Shown: one piece after another, positions 1-8,590 of the stretch | Layout of the letters: each line of letters begins with the position of its first letter | How positions within the stretch are numbered: position 1 is the first letter of the stretch | From: Clostridium puniceum | Lineage (GTDB): Bacteria > Bacillota > Clostridia > Clostridiales > Clostridiaceae | Length of the DNA: 64,000 nucleotides | Assembly (NCBI RefSeq): GCF_002006345.1 | Contig: NZ_LZZM01000234.1 | Location: 49,999-113,998, forward strand | Reading direction: 5' to 3' | Translations under genes and position numbers: made by a program | The notes under the pieces: generated by a model | Told to the model about the DNA's origin: nothing | Databases searched by the model: none | What the model saw: only the letters and a program-made list of their open reading frames with translations

Positions 1-382
1 TATTAGAAGTTCTTGAAACTTCATTACTAGCGATCCTTGAAACTTGACTATTAACCTCTCTTGAAACTTCACTCGCAGCTGTCCTTGAAACTTGACTATT
101 AACCACTCTTGAAACTTCACTCGCAGCTGTCCTTGAAGCTTCATTACTAACAGATTTAACTACATTCCCTGTTTCTTTTTCGTTTTTAGGTTCTTTTACT
201 ATTTTAGGCGCTATATTTTCTCTTAATATCACACCATCTTTTTCTATAAAATTATTGGAATTTTTTAATATTTCTTCTATTAATTCAGTCTTTTTATATT
301 TAGATATATTTTTAACACCTAAATTTTTAGCAATGTCTTTTAAAGATGTTAAAGTCATGCTTTCATATTCTTGTTTTGTCAA
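1..382 (-). CDS. rho: Transcription termination factor Rho, N-terminal part (runs off left edge)
   Basis: Reading leftward from a TTG start at 382 (GGAGG seven bases upstream) gives an open frame to the window edge. Residues about 3-38 resemble a Rho N-terminal helix-extended-loop domain (pattern SLKDIAKNLGVKNISKYKK). A lysine- and glutamate-rich linker follows, then near-perfect 16-residue repeats of the form TAASEVSRxVNSQVSR, encoded by 48-bp direct repeats. Clostridial Rho proteins often carry a long low-complexity insert between the N-terminal domain and the RNA-binding core, and rho lies next to pyrG in related genomes. The catalytic core is outside the window, so the name rests on the N-domain and the neighbour. 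An ATG at 358 is a weaker start. Confidence 0.75.
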   Translation of the reverse strand, partial: MTKQEYESMTLTSLKDIAKNLGVKNISKYKKTELIEEILKNSNNFIEKDGVILRENIAPKIVKEPKNEKETGNVVKSVSNEASRTAASEVSRVVNSQVSRTAASEVSREVNSQVSRIASNEVSRTSN

Positions 383-550
383 ATTGGCACCTCCAATTTA
401 TAGATTAAAAATCTATAAAAATCACTTTCTATTCATAATATTTTGTAAATTAAATTTCCACATAATATTTTGCAAATTTAGTTTTCAGCAAAATCAAACT
501 ATTATTACATAATTTATCTGTAGCTTTCTTTTCACAATATGTATTTTAAT

Positions 551-648
551 TATATACGTTGCAATTAGTTCTTTACATCATATATCTAATCATTTATTCA
601 GCACATAACCTTTTTTTGAATGTAATTTTATTATTGCAACATAATATA
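551..648. repeat. TTGCAA-ended miniature inverted-repeat element, copy A
   Basis: The left end reads TATATACGTTGCAATTA (551-567) and the right end TTATTGCAACATAATATA (631-648), so the ends are inverted copies around GTTGCAAT. Similar units lie at 8370-8468, 9017-9110 and 33223-33356. Size (94-134 bp), non-coding content and inverted ends suggest a MITE-like element or a family of hairpin RNAs; no target-site duplication is obvious. Confidence 0.5.
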
Positions 649-973
649 TTTCTATATAAGGAAATTTTCTAATAAGATATTTATATTTAGATATGATATG
701 AGAATTTTGAATATTTAAGAAAATATATTTTCTTTAGGCATATGAAATAAAATAATAAGTTAATGATGCGATATATATTTTGCCTTAAGATAGATTCAAC
801 TAAATTCAGCTGAAATGTGAAATTCTACCAAAAAAGTTTCACCTTACGTCAAGCAAGGAAGTATATTTGCTCAATAGTGGGATTAACTAAACATGTTAAC
901 ACAATATGACACAAAGTAGAATTATGCTGACTTATTATTTTCTGGAGTATGCCTTATACCTTAATATAATTTT

Positions 974-1008
974 GAACTGGCAAATCCTTATTATAAATTT
1001 ACCAGTTC
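974..1008 (-). terminator. Hairpin downstream of pyrG
   Basis: A 12-bp stem GAACTGGTAAAT / ATTTGCCAGTTC forms fully (one G-U pair) only in the minus-strand RNA, which fits the pyrG transcript ending at 1065. The U-tract after it is weak, so efficient termination is uncertain. Confidence 0.5.
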
Positions 1009-1064
1009 TTTTAAATTGTTATATTCAAGTTTTATTATATATTAAACTTTCTAATAAAACAAAT

Positions 1065-2675
1065 TTATTTTGCTTTACTTTCTTCTAATGCAGCTTTAAT
1101 AAATCCTATAAATAATTTATGTGGTTTATTGGGTCTTGATTTCAATTCTGGATGGAATTGAACTGCTACATACCAAGGATGATCTTTAATTTCAACAATT
1201 TCAACTAATCTATCATCAGGACTAGTTCCTACAATTTGCATTCCTGCTTCAGCTATTTGGTTTCTATAAGTATTATTAAATTCATATCTATGTCTGTGTC
1301 TTTCACTTATAAGCTCTGAATTATATACTGCAAAAGAATTGCTATCTTCCTCAAGCTTACATGGATATTGTCCAAGTCTCATTGTTCCACCAAGATTTTC
1401 TATATCTTTTTGGTCATTCATAAGATCTATTACTGGATATTTTGTATCTGGATTTATTTCTGAACTATTTGCACCTTCATATCCTAATACATTTCTTGCA
1501 TATTCTATAACGGCACATTGCATTCCTAAACATATTCCTAAGAATGGTACTTTATTTTCTCTAGCCCATTTTATAGCTAAAATCTTACCTTCGATTCCTC
1601 TATCTCCAAATCCACCTGGAACAAGTACTCCATCTACACCTTTAAGTGTTTCATTAACATCACCTTTTTCAAGTTCTTCTGCATTAACCCATTTAATTTC
1701 TACTTTAGTATCATTATTATATCCACCATGACTTAAAGCTTCAACTACTGATATATATGCATCATGTAATTCAACATATTTACCAACCAAAGCAATCTTA
1801 ACATTATCTTTAAGATTCTTTATCTTATGTACCATTGAAATCCATTCAGAATTATCAATATCTTTGCAGCCTAAGTGTAGTTTTTCACAAACTAAGTTAT
1901 CTAAACCTTCATCATGTAACATTAATGGTACTTCATAAAGATCTTCAGCATCAAGGTTTTGGATTACTGATCTTCCATCTATATTACAGAATAAACCGAT
2001 TTTTCCTTTTATGTCATCTGATAATTCTTTTTCTGTTCTACAAACTATAATATCTGGTTGAATACCTATAGTTCTCAATTCTTTTACTGAATGTTGAGTA
2101 GGTTTTGTTTTTAATTCTCCTGCTTTACCTAAGAATGGCACTAACGTTACATGGATATAACAAACATTTTCTGCTCCAACTTCACTTTTGATTTGTCTAA
2201 TAGATTCTAAAAATGGTTGAGATTCAATATCTCCAACTGTTCCACCAATTTCAGTTATTACTACATCTACGTCTCTTTCTTTTGCTACTTGATATACTTT
2301 ATCCTTTATAGCATTTGTTATATGAGGAATTACTTGCACTGTACCTCCAAGGTATTCCCCTCTTCTTTCTTTCTCTATAACGGAGCTGTATATCTTACCT
2401 GTTGTAACATTTGAATTTTGAGTTAGACTTTCATCTATGAATCTTTCATAATGCCCTAAATCTAAATCCGTTTCAGCTCCATCATCAGTTACAAAAACTT
2501 CTCCATGCTGATATGGGCTCATTGTTCCTGGATCTACATTTAAATATGGGTCAAATTTTTGAAGAGAAATTTTCACGCCTCTATTCTTTAATAATCTTCC
2601 AAGAGATGCTGCCGTTATTCCTTTACCTAATGCTGATACAACTCCACCTGTAACAAAAACATATTTCGTGCTCAT
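1065..2675 (-). CDS. pyrG: CTP synthase
   Basis: CTP synthase makes CTP from UTP, ATP and glutamine in the cytoplasm, the last step of pyrimidine nucleotide synthesis. The 536-residue length is normal. The N-terminal synthetase domain (about 1-265) opens with the family signature FVTGGVVSALGKG and contains KFDPYLNVDPGTM. The C-terminal glutamine amidotransferase domain has the nucleophile in GICLGMQ (Cys382) and a late FHPEL histidine/glutamate pair. The ATG start has GGGAGGA six bases upstream. It lies between rho and a small unknown gene, all on the same strand. I saw no clear copy of the G-rich initiation site plus attenuator known to control Bacillus pyrG. Confidence 0.97.
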   Translation of the reverse strand: MSTKYVFVTGGVVSALGKGITAASLGRLLKNRGVKISLQKFDPYLNVDPGTMSPYQHGEVFVTDDGAETDLDLGHYERFIDESLTQNSNVTTGKIYSSVIEKERRGEYLGGTVQVIPHITNAIKDKVYQVAKERDVDVVITEIGGTVGDIESQPFLESIRQIKSEVGAENVCYIHVTLVPFLGKAGELKTKPTQHSVKELRTIGIQPDIIVCRTEKELSDDIKGKIGLFCNIDGRSVIQNLDAEDLYEVPLMLHDEGLDNLVCEKLHLGCKDIDNSEWISMVHKIKNLKDNVKIALVGKYVELHDAYISVVEALSHGGYNNDTKVEIKWVNAEELEKGDVNETLKGVDGVLVPGGFGDRGIEGKILAIKWARENKVPFLGICLGMQCAVIEYARNVLGYEGANSSEINPDTKYPVIDLMNDQKDIENLGGTMRLGQYPCKLEEDSNSFAVYNSELISERHRHRYEFNNTYRNQIAEAGMQIVGTSPDDRLVEIVEIKDHPWYVAVQFHPELKSRPNKPHKLFIGFIKAALEESKAK

Positions 2676-2767
2676 CTTTATCCTCCCATGTTAAATAATA
2701 TTTTTGTATTTTAATATTTTAATTGACTTTTTTTTCAACTAATGCTATAATGTGAATTACCTCATAA

Positions 2768-2815
2768 AATATATTATGGGTTATTTGCGTCGTTTAATAA
2801 CATAGGTAATATATT
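2768..2815 (-). other. Hairpin in the pyrG leader
   Basis: AATATATTA (2768-2776) pairs with TAATATATT (2807-2815) and GTTATT (2780-2785) with AATAAC (2796-2801) around a 10-base loop. It lies about 95 bases before the pyrG start and after the stop of the upstream gene. It could be a leader structure or the end of the upstream transcript; there is no U-tract. Confidence 0.3.
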
Positions 2816-2848
2816 ATCACAGATTTTTATTAATATCTAGTCTTTTTT

Positions 2849-3154
2849 TTATAAATTCGTCATATCACTCTTTTCTATATTATCTTCTAATTCAAAATAT
2901 CTTTCTCTAAAGATTCTGTTTATCAGTAGCTTTTCTTCTGCTAATCTCAAGCTATTACTTATACCTTTAGAAGTTTTTAATTTAAATATTTCTTTAACTT
3001 CTGCCTTATCTAAGCAATGATTATTTTTTAGAATTAGTAATAATAAGTATTTATTATCTCTATTTTTTAATAATTCTACAAAATTCTCTTCATCAATTCC
3101 ATAATAATTACATATATTTTTTAATATTTTTATATATTTTAATCTACTTTGCAT
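2849..3154 (-). CDS. Small conserved-looking protein upstream of pyrG, unknown function
   Basis: This 101-residue charged protein has no signal peptide or membrane segment. The ATG is preceded by GGAGGAAGAT, a good binding site. The middle (about 45-75, AEVKEIFKLKTSKGISNSLRLAEEK) looks helical and could be a small winged-helix or RNA-binding fold, but I recognise no family. In bacilli the RNA polymerase delta subunit gene (rpoE) lies before pyrG; this protein lacks the acidic tail of delta and does not resemble it. It is on the same strand as pyrG with a gap of about 170 bases, so co-transcription is possible but not shown. Confidence 0.7.
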   Translation of the reverse strand: MQSRLKYIKILKNICNYYGIDEENFVELLKNRDNKYLLLLILKNNHCLDKAEVKEIFKLKTSKGISNSLRLAEEKLLINRIFRERYFELEDNIEKSDMTNL

Positions 3155-3545
3155 TTATCTTCCTCCATGAGGATTTATTTCAGTTAACTGTTAAGAGTTA
3201 ATAAGTTAATTCTTTTATAATTTTCAAGTTAATTCTTCAATGTATTAATTTAAGATTTTAATTTGAGCTTATATATTTTTTCTCAAAATCAAAATTTTTA
3301 CAAACCTTTGCCTTATATTATTTTAATTATAGCCACAATTTTTAAAGCTAATCAATTAAGAAAAATAAATCATAAACTTTGCAATAAAAGCATTACAAAA
3401 ATTGTGACTTTATGTAAAATATAATTTATATACTTTTATTCTAAAATAATATGCTTTTAAAAAAATAATGGCTTGTATTTATTGAATTAATACATTTATT
3501 TTAGTAAATTCCTATAAGATAATTTTATAAAATGGAGGTTTTAAA
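3155..3545. other. Divergent promoter interval, nothing specific seen
   Basis: About 390 AT-rich bases separate the divergent starts at 3154 (minus) and 3546 (plus). Promoters for both genes must lie here. I see only A/T runs and short imperfect inverted repeats, no convincing operator, riboswitch or coding frame. Confidence 0.4.
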
Positions 3546-3950
3546 ATGATAAAAATTCTTTTATGTTGTGCTGGTGGTTTCTCCTCAAGTGCCTTGTCTA
3601 GTAAGGTACAAAAGGAAATATTGGAAAATCAAATGGAAAACGATTATTATATCGAATTTTCTCCATTTTTTACAGCAAATAAGAAAATGTCTGAATTTGA
3701 TATCCTTGTATGTTGCCCTCATCTAATAATGGAGGTAAAAAAAATGCTAAAAGTTTCAACCCCTAGCATACCTATTTATATTCTTCCACCAAGAATGTAC
3801 GGGCTTATGAGTTTTAAAGAGTTGGTCGTAGATGTTATAGATATACTAGATTTATATAATCAGTCTAAAATAAATCCAGTATATTTTCCTAATGAAGAAA
3901 ATACTATGATGGTTACTAGACATGTTGCTCATAGAAATAGTAAAACTTAA
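3546..3950 (+). CDS. Stand-alone PTS EIIB-like protein (lactose/cellobiose type)
   Basis: The 134-residue protein begins with a beta strand and the loop LLCCAGGFSSSAL, matching the phosphocysteine loop of lactose/cellobiose-type EIIB domains (CxxGxSSS); Cys7 or Cys8 would carry the phosphate. EIIB domains pass phosphate from EIIA to the sugar bound by EIIC. The family core is about 100 residues, so there is a C-terminal extension of about 30. GGAGGT precedes the ATG and a strong terminator follows, so it is transcribed alone. No EIIA or EIIC gene is nearby, which suggests either service to a remote transporter or a regulatory role. Confidence 0.75.
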   Translation: MIKILLCCAGGFSSSALSSKVQKEILENQMENDYYIEFSPFFTANKKMSEFDILVCCPHLIMEVKKMLKVSTPSIPIYILPPRMYGLMSFKELVVDVIDILDLYNQSKINPVYFPNEENTMMVTRHVAHRNSKT

Positions 3951-3979
3951 TTATTTTACTTAAATTATTAATCTTCATT

Positions 3980-4016
3980 AAGTAAGTTCCTTTAACAGGG
4001 ACTTACTTTTTATTTA
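3980..4016 (+). terminator. Intrinsic terminator of the EIIB-like gene
   Basis: AAGTAAGTTCC (3980-3990) pairs with GGGACTTACTT (3998-4008) around TTTAACA and is followed by a T-rich run. It lies 30 bases after the stop codon. Confidence 0.85.
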
Positions 4017-4149
4017 TAAATAAATTCATCGCAATTACTATTGTGCATTACTTAAACATGTTTTTTAGACGTATCATGAATATTTTTATGTTTTTATAAA
4101 AGACAATAGTAATCCTTTATAAAAGAATATATCAATCAACTTTGATTTC

Positions 4150-4542
4150 TTACATTACGTTATAGTAGCTTTTAAATTCATTAATTACTTCCTCTTTGAT
4201 AAAATCTTCATCTACATCCTTTGTTACAAAAAGCTCCATTTTTTCTAATCCTTCTTTACTTTTAATATACGATAGTGTTTCCTTATAACCTGCTCCACAC
4301 AAAAATAATGCATCGATCATGCATCCCGTATCCATATTCAACATTTTAGCTTTCCATATAAGTTCGCAATCTTCTACTTTTCCAATTGAAAATAACAAGA
4401 AACATAAAAGCCTTAAGCAATCATGACTTTCAACATACTCTTCATTATTAATTTCTTCTATTAATAATTTTCTGATTTCCTTTCTATATTCTTCTTTGGG
4501 ATAAACTCCATATTTACTAATTATAATATCTTCTCTATCCAT
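4150..4542 (-). CDS. Conserved hypothetical protein, 130 residues
   Basis: This soluble, mostly helical protein contains the stretch LLCFLLFSIGKVEDCELIWK followed by a GCMIDALFLCGAGYKETLSYI segment. From memory, proteins of this pattern (a short leucine-rich helix, an E/D-x-IW-x-AK motif, then D-x-x-FLCGAG) occur scattered in Firmicutes and actinobacteria and are uncharacterised; some sit near toxin/immunity loci, but nothing here shows that role. The start has a GGGGGAAAT-like site just upstream. It is monocistronic on the minus strand between an EIIB-like gene and a DUF6440-like gene. Confidence 0.65.
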   Translation of the reverse strand: MDREDIIISKYGVYPKEEYRKEIRKLLIEEINNEEYVESHDCLRLLCFLLFSIGKVEDCELIWKAKMLNMDTGCMIDALFLCGAGYKETLSYIKSKEGLEKMELFVTKDVDEDFIKEEVINEFKSYYNVM

Positions 4543-4656
4543 ATTTCCCCCTTAATTTCATATTATCAATTTTGAGAGATGATTTAATTTTAAGCAAAGA
4601 GGATAAACAACTAAATCCAGCAGAATTAAGTCGTTTAGCTTCTTTTATATGTATTG

Positions 4657-4845
4657 TTATTTATTGTTTAATGTAATAACTGGTTTTCCTTCTTGATTAA
4701 GTAATGGTGTTATCCCACCAGCATATCCATCCCAACTAAATAAATAGTTAACTCCAGTTTCTTTGTCTACTATTATCTTACAACCAGACATAGTACCCTC
4801 TTTTAAAATAACATTAAACCTTTCATTAGATTCTTTACCAAACAT
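4657..4845 (-). CDS. DUF6440-like small protein
   Basis: This 62-residue protein has the pattern MSGCKIIVDKETGVNYLF, then a glycine-rich GYAGGITPLL segment, as in the DUF6440 family of small Firmicutes proteins of unknown role. I chose the ATG at 4845 because AGGAGAG lies eight bases upstream. A longer frame opens at 4908 but has no such site, and the added residues look like translated leader. No membrane segment or signal peptide is visible. Confidence 0.7.
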   Translation of the reverse strand: MFGKESNERFNVILKEGTMSGCKIIVDKETGVNYLFSWDGYAGGITPLLNQEGKPVITLNNK

Positions 4846-5014
4846 TATTTCTTCTCTCCTTAAACTAATAATTTTTTCATTATTATAGCATATTTTTACA
4901 ACACTCAATTATTCAATTTTAAAAGAAAACTATTGTAAATATATATCTATACTTATTTTTTATTTAAATATACATATCTAAATATCATAATCAATTCTAT
5001 TCATATTATATAGT

Positions 5015-5052
5015 AATTAAAGATACTTACATTTCTGTAAGTATCTTTAATT
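5015..5052. terminator. Bidirectional terminator downstream of yitT-like gene
   Basis: A perfect 16-bp stem (5015-5030 with 5037-5052) encloses the loop ATTTCT. It is symmetric enough to work on both strands and lies 30 bases after the stop of the YitT-like gene. The same hexaloop recurs in hairpins at 9773, 21093 and 33178. Confidence 0.8.
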
Positions 5053-5082
5053 AAACTTATTTCATGTTCTCCATATGAAATA

Positions 5083-5940
5083 CTAATGTATTGCTTTTTT
5101 CTGATACTTTTTACCAGTACCTTCAACGCTTGTAATTGTAATTAATGCCTCTTTATCAAAACCACGTACAATATCTTTTAATTTAGCCACCTCAAGCCTT
5201 GATAACACTACATATATAACTTCTGTTTCATAACCACTATAAGCGCCTTTTCCATCTAACAAAGTAATTCCTCTACCAAGTCTATCAATTATTGCTTTAG
5301 AAATATCTCCGCTCTTGTCAGAAACAATAATTACTGCTTTTGACTCTTCAAGACCCTCAACAGTTATATCTATTACCTTAAATGCAATAAAATAAGCTAT
5401 TAACGAATACATAGCTCTATCCCAGCCAAATAAAAAGCCTGAGCTCCCTAATATGAAAAAGTTTATAAACATAACTATTTCTCCGATAGAAAATACACTT
5501 CTTTTTTCTAAAAGGATAGCAACAATTTCACTTCCATCTAGTGATCCACCATTTCTTATAATTAATCCTATTCCTACGCCTAATATAATTCCTCCAAATA
5601 TAGTAGCTAGAAGTGTATCTTGCGTTATACTTGAAACTGGATGAAGTAAAGTTACACAAATTGAAAAGCATATTACTGAAAATATAGTTGAAAGAGCAAA
5701 GGTCTTACCTATTTGTCTGTAACCTAAAATAACAAAAGGTATATTCAATATGACTATAAATATTCCTAGTTGAATATTTGTTACATAGCTTGCCATTATT
5801 GATATTCCAGTTATTCCACCATCAATTATATTGTTAGGTATTAAAAATATTTCAAGACCTATTGCTGCTAAAATTGAACCTACTATCATAAATAATACTC
5901 TGCTCAGCTTAGATAAAATAACATTTTGTTTTTTTTTCAT
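5083..5940 (-). CDS. YitT family membrane protein (DUF161 + DUF2179)
   Basis: The 285-residue protein begins with about six hydrophobic segments (residues about 12-195), including the family-like LIPNNIIDGGITGIS loop, and ends with a soluble domain (about 205-285) of the DUF2179 type containing a GxGxTxLDGKGAYSG-like motif. Members are common in Firmicutes; their substrate is not established. The ATG is preceded by GGGAGG. It is transcribed alone and followed by a strong hairpin terminator. Length and domain order are normal for the family. Confidence 0.9.
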   Translation of the reverse strand: MKKKQNVILSKLSRVLFMIVGSILAAIGLEIFLIPNNIIDGGITGISIMASYVTNIQLGIFIVILNIPFVILGYRQIGKTFALSTIFSVICFSICVTLLHPVSSITQDTLLATIFGGIILGVGIGLIIRNGGSLDGSEIVAILLEKRSVFSIGEIVMFINFFILGSSGFLFGWDRAMYSLIAYFIAFKVIDITVEGLEESKAVIIVSDKSGDISKAIIDRLGRGITLLDGKGAYSGYETEVIYVVLSRLEVAKLKDIVRGFDKEALITITSVEGTGKKYQKKAIH

Positions 5941-6284
5941 GTAATTCCTCCCTTATTTAAATAATATATTTTATATGAGATTTAATATATATTATTTAAA
6001 TTATAACATAGTTTTAAATACTATATTTCCGTTATTCAAATATTTACACTTTATTAATTTTTCTCAAGAGTATATATCTATTTATTTGTACTTTACAAAT
6101 GTTCTATAAATATTTTCAATAAGCATCTTATTTTAAAACTAGTATAATTACACTCTATCTTTCTACGGTACAAAGATTTTTAAAATACACCTACCTTTAT
6201 TAATATAATATTTTAACCTGTTTAATATTCATGAAACTCAATTTTTTAAATCTTTTATTACTTAATCTTCCTTGATACTTATGT

Positions 6285-6306
6285 TATAATTAACAAAATG
6301 TTAATT
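6285..6306 (+). promoter_or_regulatory. Candidate -10 box overlapping a palindrome before the HD gene
   Basis: TATAAT (6285-6290) overlaps the inverted repeat AATTAAC-aaaat-GTTAATT (6288-6306), about 50 bases before the start of the HD protein. This looks like a promoter with an overlapping operator. No good -35 was found. The remainder of 5941-6353 holds only AT-rich sequence. Confidence 0.4.
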
Positions 6307-6353
6307 TGCTATGTATAACTAGTAATTTATATCTTACTAATTGGAGAAAACTT

Positions 6354-6998
6354 ATGGATGAAGATTTATTAGAAAAAACACTATCTTATATTAAAAATAG
6401 ATTTCAAAATGATTACAGCGGACATGATTATTATCACAGTGTTAGAGTATATAATTTATCTACTTCTATATGCAAAAAAGAAAATGGTAATTTAGAGATA
6501 ATTCAATTAGCTGCTCTACTACATGATGTTGATGATTATAAGTTATTTGATGGTAATGTATCTACTTATTCAAATGCAGAAGATTTTTTAAAGAATAATA
6601 AAATATCCGATGTAAAAATAGAATTTATCTGTAATATAATTGCTTCAATATCTTTTAAAGGTACAGATAGTCAAGTTCCTGAAAGTTTAGAAGGAAAAAT
6701 AGTACAAGATGCAGATAGACTTGATGCAATAGGGGCCATTGGTATTGCAAGGACCTTTGCATATGGAGGGAATAAAAATAGGCCTATGCATATCCCTAAT
6801 AAAAAACCACGTGATAATATGAATTTTGAAGAATATTCTACCCTTAACGGAACTACCATTAATCATTTTTATGAAAAGCTCTTAAATTTAAAAGCTTTAA
6901 TGAATACCGAAGCTGCAAAAAAAATAGCTGAATCACGCCATAAATATATGGAAAATTTTCTTTCAGAATTTTATGAGGAATGGGATGGCTTAATATAA
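6354..6998 (+). CDS. HD-domain phosphohydrolase, YpgQ/YedJ type
   Basis: The 214-residue protein has metal-binding residues typical of HD hydrolases: H28 in SGHDYYHSVRV, the H57-D58 pair in LLHDVDDYK and a later aspartate in VQDADRLDAIG. The last motif and the following GIARTFAYGG are typical of the YedJ/YpgQ group; Bacillus YpgQ has been described as a nucleotide pyrophosphohydrolase, so a house-cleaning role is plausible but inferred. The start at 6354 is chosen because GGAGA lies seven bases before it; an in-frame ATG at 6306 lacks a site. It is monocistronic and points away from the yitT-like gene. Confidence 0.88.
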   Translation: MDEDLLEKTLSYIKNRFQNDYSGHDYYHSVRVYNLSTSICKKENGNLEIIQLAALLHDVDDYKLFDGNVSTYSNAEDFLKNNKISDVKIEFICNIIASISFKGTDSQVPESLEGKIVQDADRLDAIGAIGIARTFAYGGNKNRPMHIPNKKPRDNMNFEEYSTLNGTTINHFYEKLLNLKALMNTEAAKKIAESRHKYMENFLSEFYEEWDGLI

Positions 6999-7341
6999 TA
7001 AGCATATTTTAAGAAATACAAAATGGATATAGAGTTGCTAAAAGCACATAGTAAAAATAAGGATTTTATTGAGTTTATAATATAATTTCTTCATAGAAGG
7101 AAAAAGCATTTTCTTAATTTTAAGAAAACGCCTTTATCTACAATTCAAATTATATATTATAGCTAATATATAATAAGCTTTCTTTATATAATTTTATACT
7201 TCTTTGTTTAAATTTTCAATATATTTCTTAGCTTTCTCTTCTCTATTTAATACTCTTAGTGTACCTAAAGAAGGTCAGGTATTCATTATTATTACTGTTG
7301 CTTATTAATATACTTTATATTTTAAATTTCATGGTTTACTT
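6999..7341. other. Interval between the HD gene and the amidase, with a gene-fragment trace
   Basis: Besides the hairpin at 7103, the minus strand of 7194-7274 reads 26 sensible codons (ending in EEKAKKYIENLNKEV and a stop) bounded upstream by a stop. It looks like the 3' tail of a lost gene, but is too short to name. No attachment-site repeat was recognised at this edge of the phage-tail locus. Confidence 0.3.
7103..7136 (+). terminator. Probable terminator of the HD gene
   Basis: A stem of GCATTTTCTT with AAGAAAACGC (one mismatch) encloses AATTTT and is followed by CCTTTATCT. It lies 105 bases after the stop codon. Confidence 0.45.
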
Positions 7342-8199
7342 TTATGGAATCCATGCACCACTTTCATCAACTCTATAGCCATCTGGAGTTGTAGCGTCTA
7401 CGTATAATACTCCATGTTCGTCAAAGCAATAACATTCACCATCTATCCATAACCATTCTGATTTTGCCATGGCACAATTACTTTTTAAATAATACCATTT
7501 TCCATTTTCTTCTAGCCAAGCAGATTCCCTTGCATATCCACGACTGTCAAAGGAATACCATGAACCCTCTATCATTTGCCAACAATCTTTATAATAATAT
7601 TTATTCCCTAAATCTGTACAATACCACCAGCCTGTTGAATCTTGATTCCAACCTAATTTCCATACCTTAGGTTCTTTAGGAATATTACTATCTATAGCAT
7701 TTGCAAACATATAAGATAGTTTTTCCCATGAATATTTGTTATAAATATCTATATCTATTTGGCTATCACAAAAACAAATTTCAAATATAATATTAGGAGC
7801 AGCAACATATTTCATTTCATATAAAGTTGAAGAAGTTTTAACTCCTCTATTTGTAAAACCCAAACTACCAAAATTCACACATAAATTATTTGCCCTGTTA
7901 TAAGATTTACTGTTTATGCTGCTAACCCAGGCTTCTGTTCCATACCCTTGTCCATCACTTGCATTCATATGCAAAGACACAAATAATTCAACATTGTTAC
8001 TATTAGCCTTATAAGCTCCCTCTGATAATTCTCTACTCGGAGTGCTTGCATTACTGTTACAGTCTATAACTGTATGTCCATAATTCTCTAAAATAGTTTT
8101 TACGGATGAATAAAAAACTTTCATCTGCTCATGCTCATCAACTATTCCTATAGCACCTGGACAATTATCTGAATGCCCTGCTCTTAATCCAATTTTCAT
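7342..8199 (-). CDS. N-acetylmuramoyl-L-alanine amidase endolysin (Amidase_3 + cell-wall-binding repeats)
   Basis: This enzyme cuts the bond between muramic acid and the peptide stem of peptidoglycan and would release tail particles by lysis. Residues 1-175 are an Amidase_3 domain: zinc ligands H9 (RAGHS), E24 and H77 (SLHMNA), catalytic glutamate E140 (IIFEICFCDS). Residues about 178-285 are aromatic repeats (GWWYCTDLGNKYYY, GSWYSFDSRGYA, GKWYYLKSN, GECYCFDEHGV) like choline/glucan-binding repeats. There is no signal peptide, so export needs the holins upstream. It is the last gene of the lysis cassette (XhlA, holin, holin, amidase). Confidence 0.92.
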   Translation of the reverse strand: MKIGLRAGHSDNCPGAIGIVDEHEQMKVFYSSVKTILENYGHTVIDCNSNASTPSRELSEGAYKANSNNVELFVSLHMNASDGQGYGTEAWVSSINSKSYNRANNLCVNFGSLGFTNRGVKTSSTLYEMKYVAAPNIIFEICFCDSQIDIDIYNKYSWEKLSYMFANAIDSNIPKEPKVWKLGWNQDSTGWWYCTDLGNKYYYKDCWQMIEGSWYSFDSRGYARESAWLEENGKWYYLKSNCAMAKSEWLWIDGECYCFDEHGVLYVDATTPDGYRVDESGAWIP

Positions 8200-8590
8200 A
8201 ACTTCACCATCCCTTTTATAGTTATAACGTTAATTTTTTTCTCTATTACATAATATGAGAAAGTAACTTTATAAGTACTCTCTCTTTTCATATATTTAGT
8301 TCAAATTACAGTATAAATATATGGACATATTCTATTATTTTTATATTTTATCTCCATAAATTTTTTAATATATATGTTGCAATAATGATTTTACAAAAAG
8401 ATATATTAGCATTAGCATATAAAACTAACTTTACTGTATTGTATAAACTTAATTGCAACACATATATCGTTTTATAAACATAATTTTAGTAATAAATTTA
8501 TAATATATATCTCCACTTTATTTAATATCCTATATTTATCATTCTCTACCTAAATCCTCTTTAACTAATTGATGATATCTATTATTGACC
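8200..8590. other. Interval downstream of the second holin (duplicated segment)
   Basis: About 390 bases without a gene. It closely resembles 8850-9137: both contain a CATAA(T/C)ATGAGA(A/G)A(G/A)TAACTTTA segment, then AATTACA(G/A)TATAAATATAT, then TTTATATTTTATCTC(C/T)ATAAATTT, then a TTGCAA-ended element. This shows that a unit of holin gene plus 3' region was duplicated in tandem. Confidence 0.6.
8370..8468. repeat. TTGCAA-ended miniature inverted-repeat element, copy B
   Basis: Ends are ATATATGTTGCAATAATG (from 8370) and AATTGCAACACATATAT (to 8468), inverted copies of each other. It sits between the second holin and the amidase gene. Confidence 0.55.

Larger units (their letters stand above)
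383..1064. other. Gene-free interval between rho and pyrG
   Basis: This AT-rich stretch of about 680 bases holds no coding frame I believe. It contains one copy of a TTGCAA-ended inverted-repeat element (551-648) and a hairpin just downstream of pyrG (974-1008). The rest, including 650-970, shows no feature I can name; the rho promoter should lie near 400-520. Confidence 0.5.

Noticed and set aside
22..140. 48-bp direct repeats at the left edge look like a CRISPR or minisatellite.
   Set aside because: They are in frame and encode regular 16-residue repeats of the Rho-like protein; there are no unique spacers.
1339..2414. Plus-strand frames opposite pyrG.
   Set aside because: pyrG is certain on the minus strand; these are low-complexity shadows rich in Ser, Leu and Tyr.
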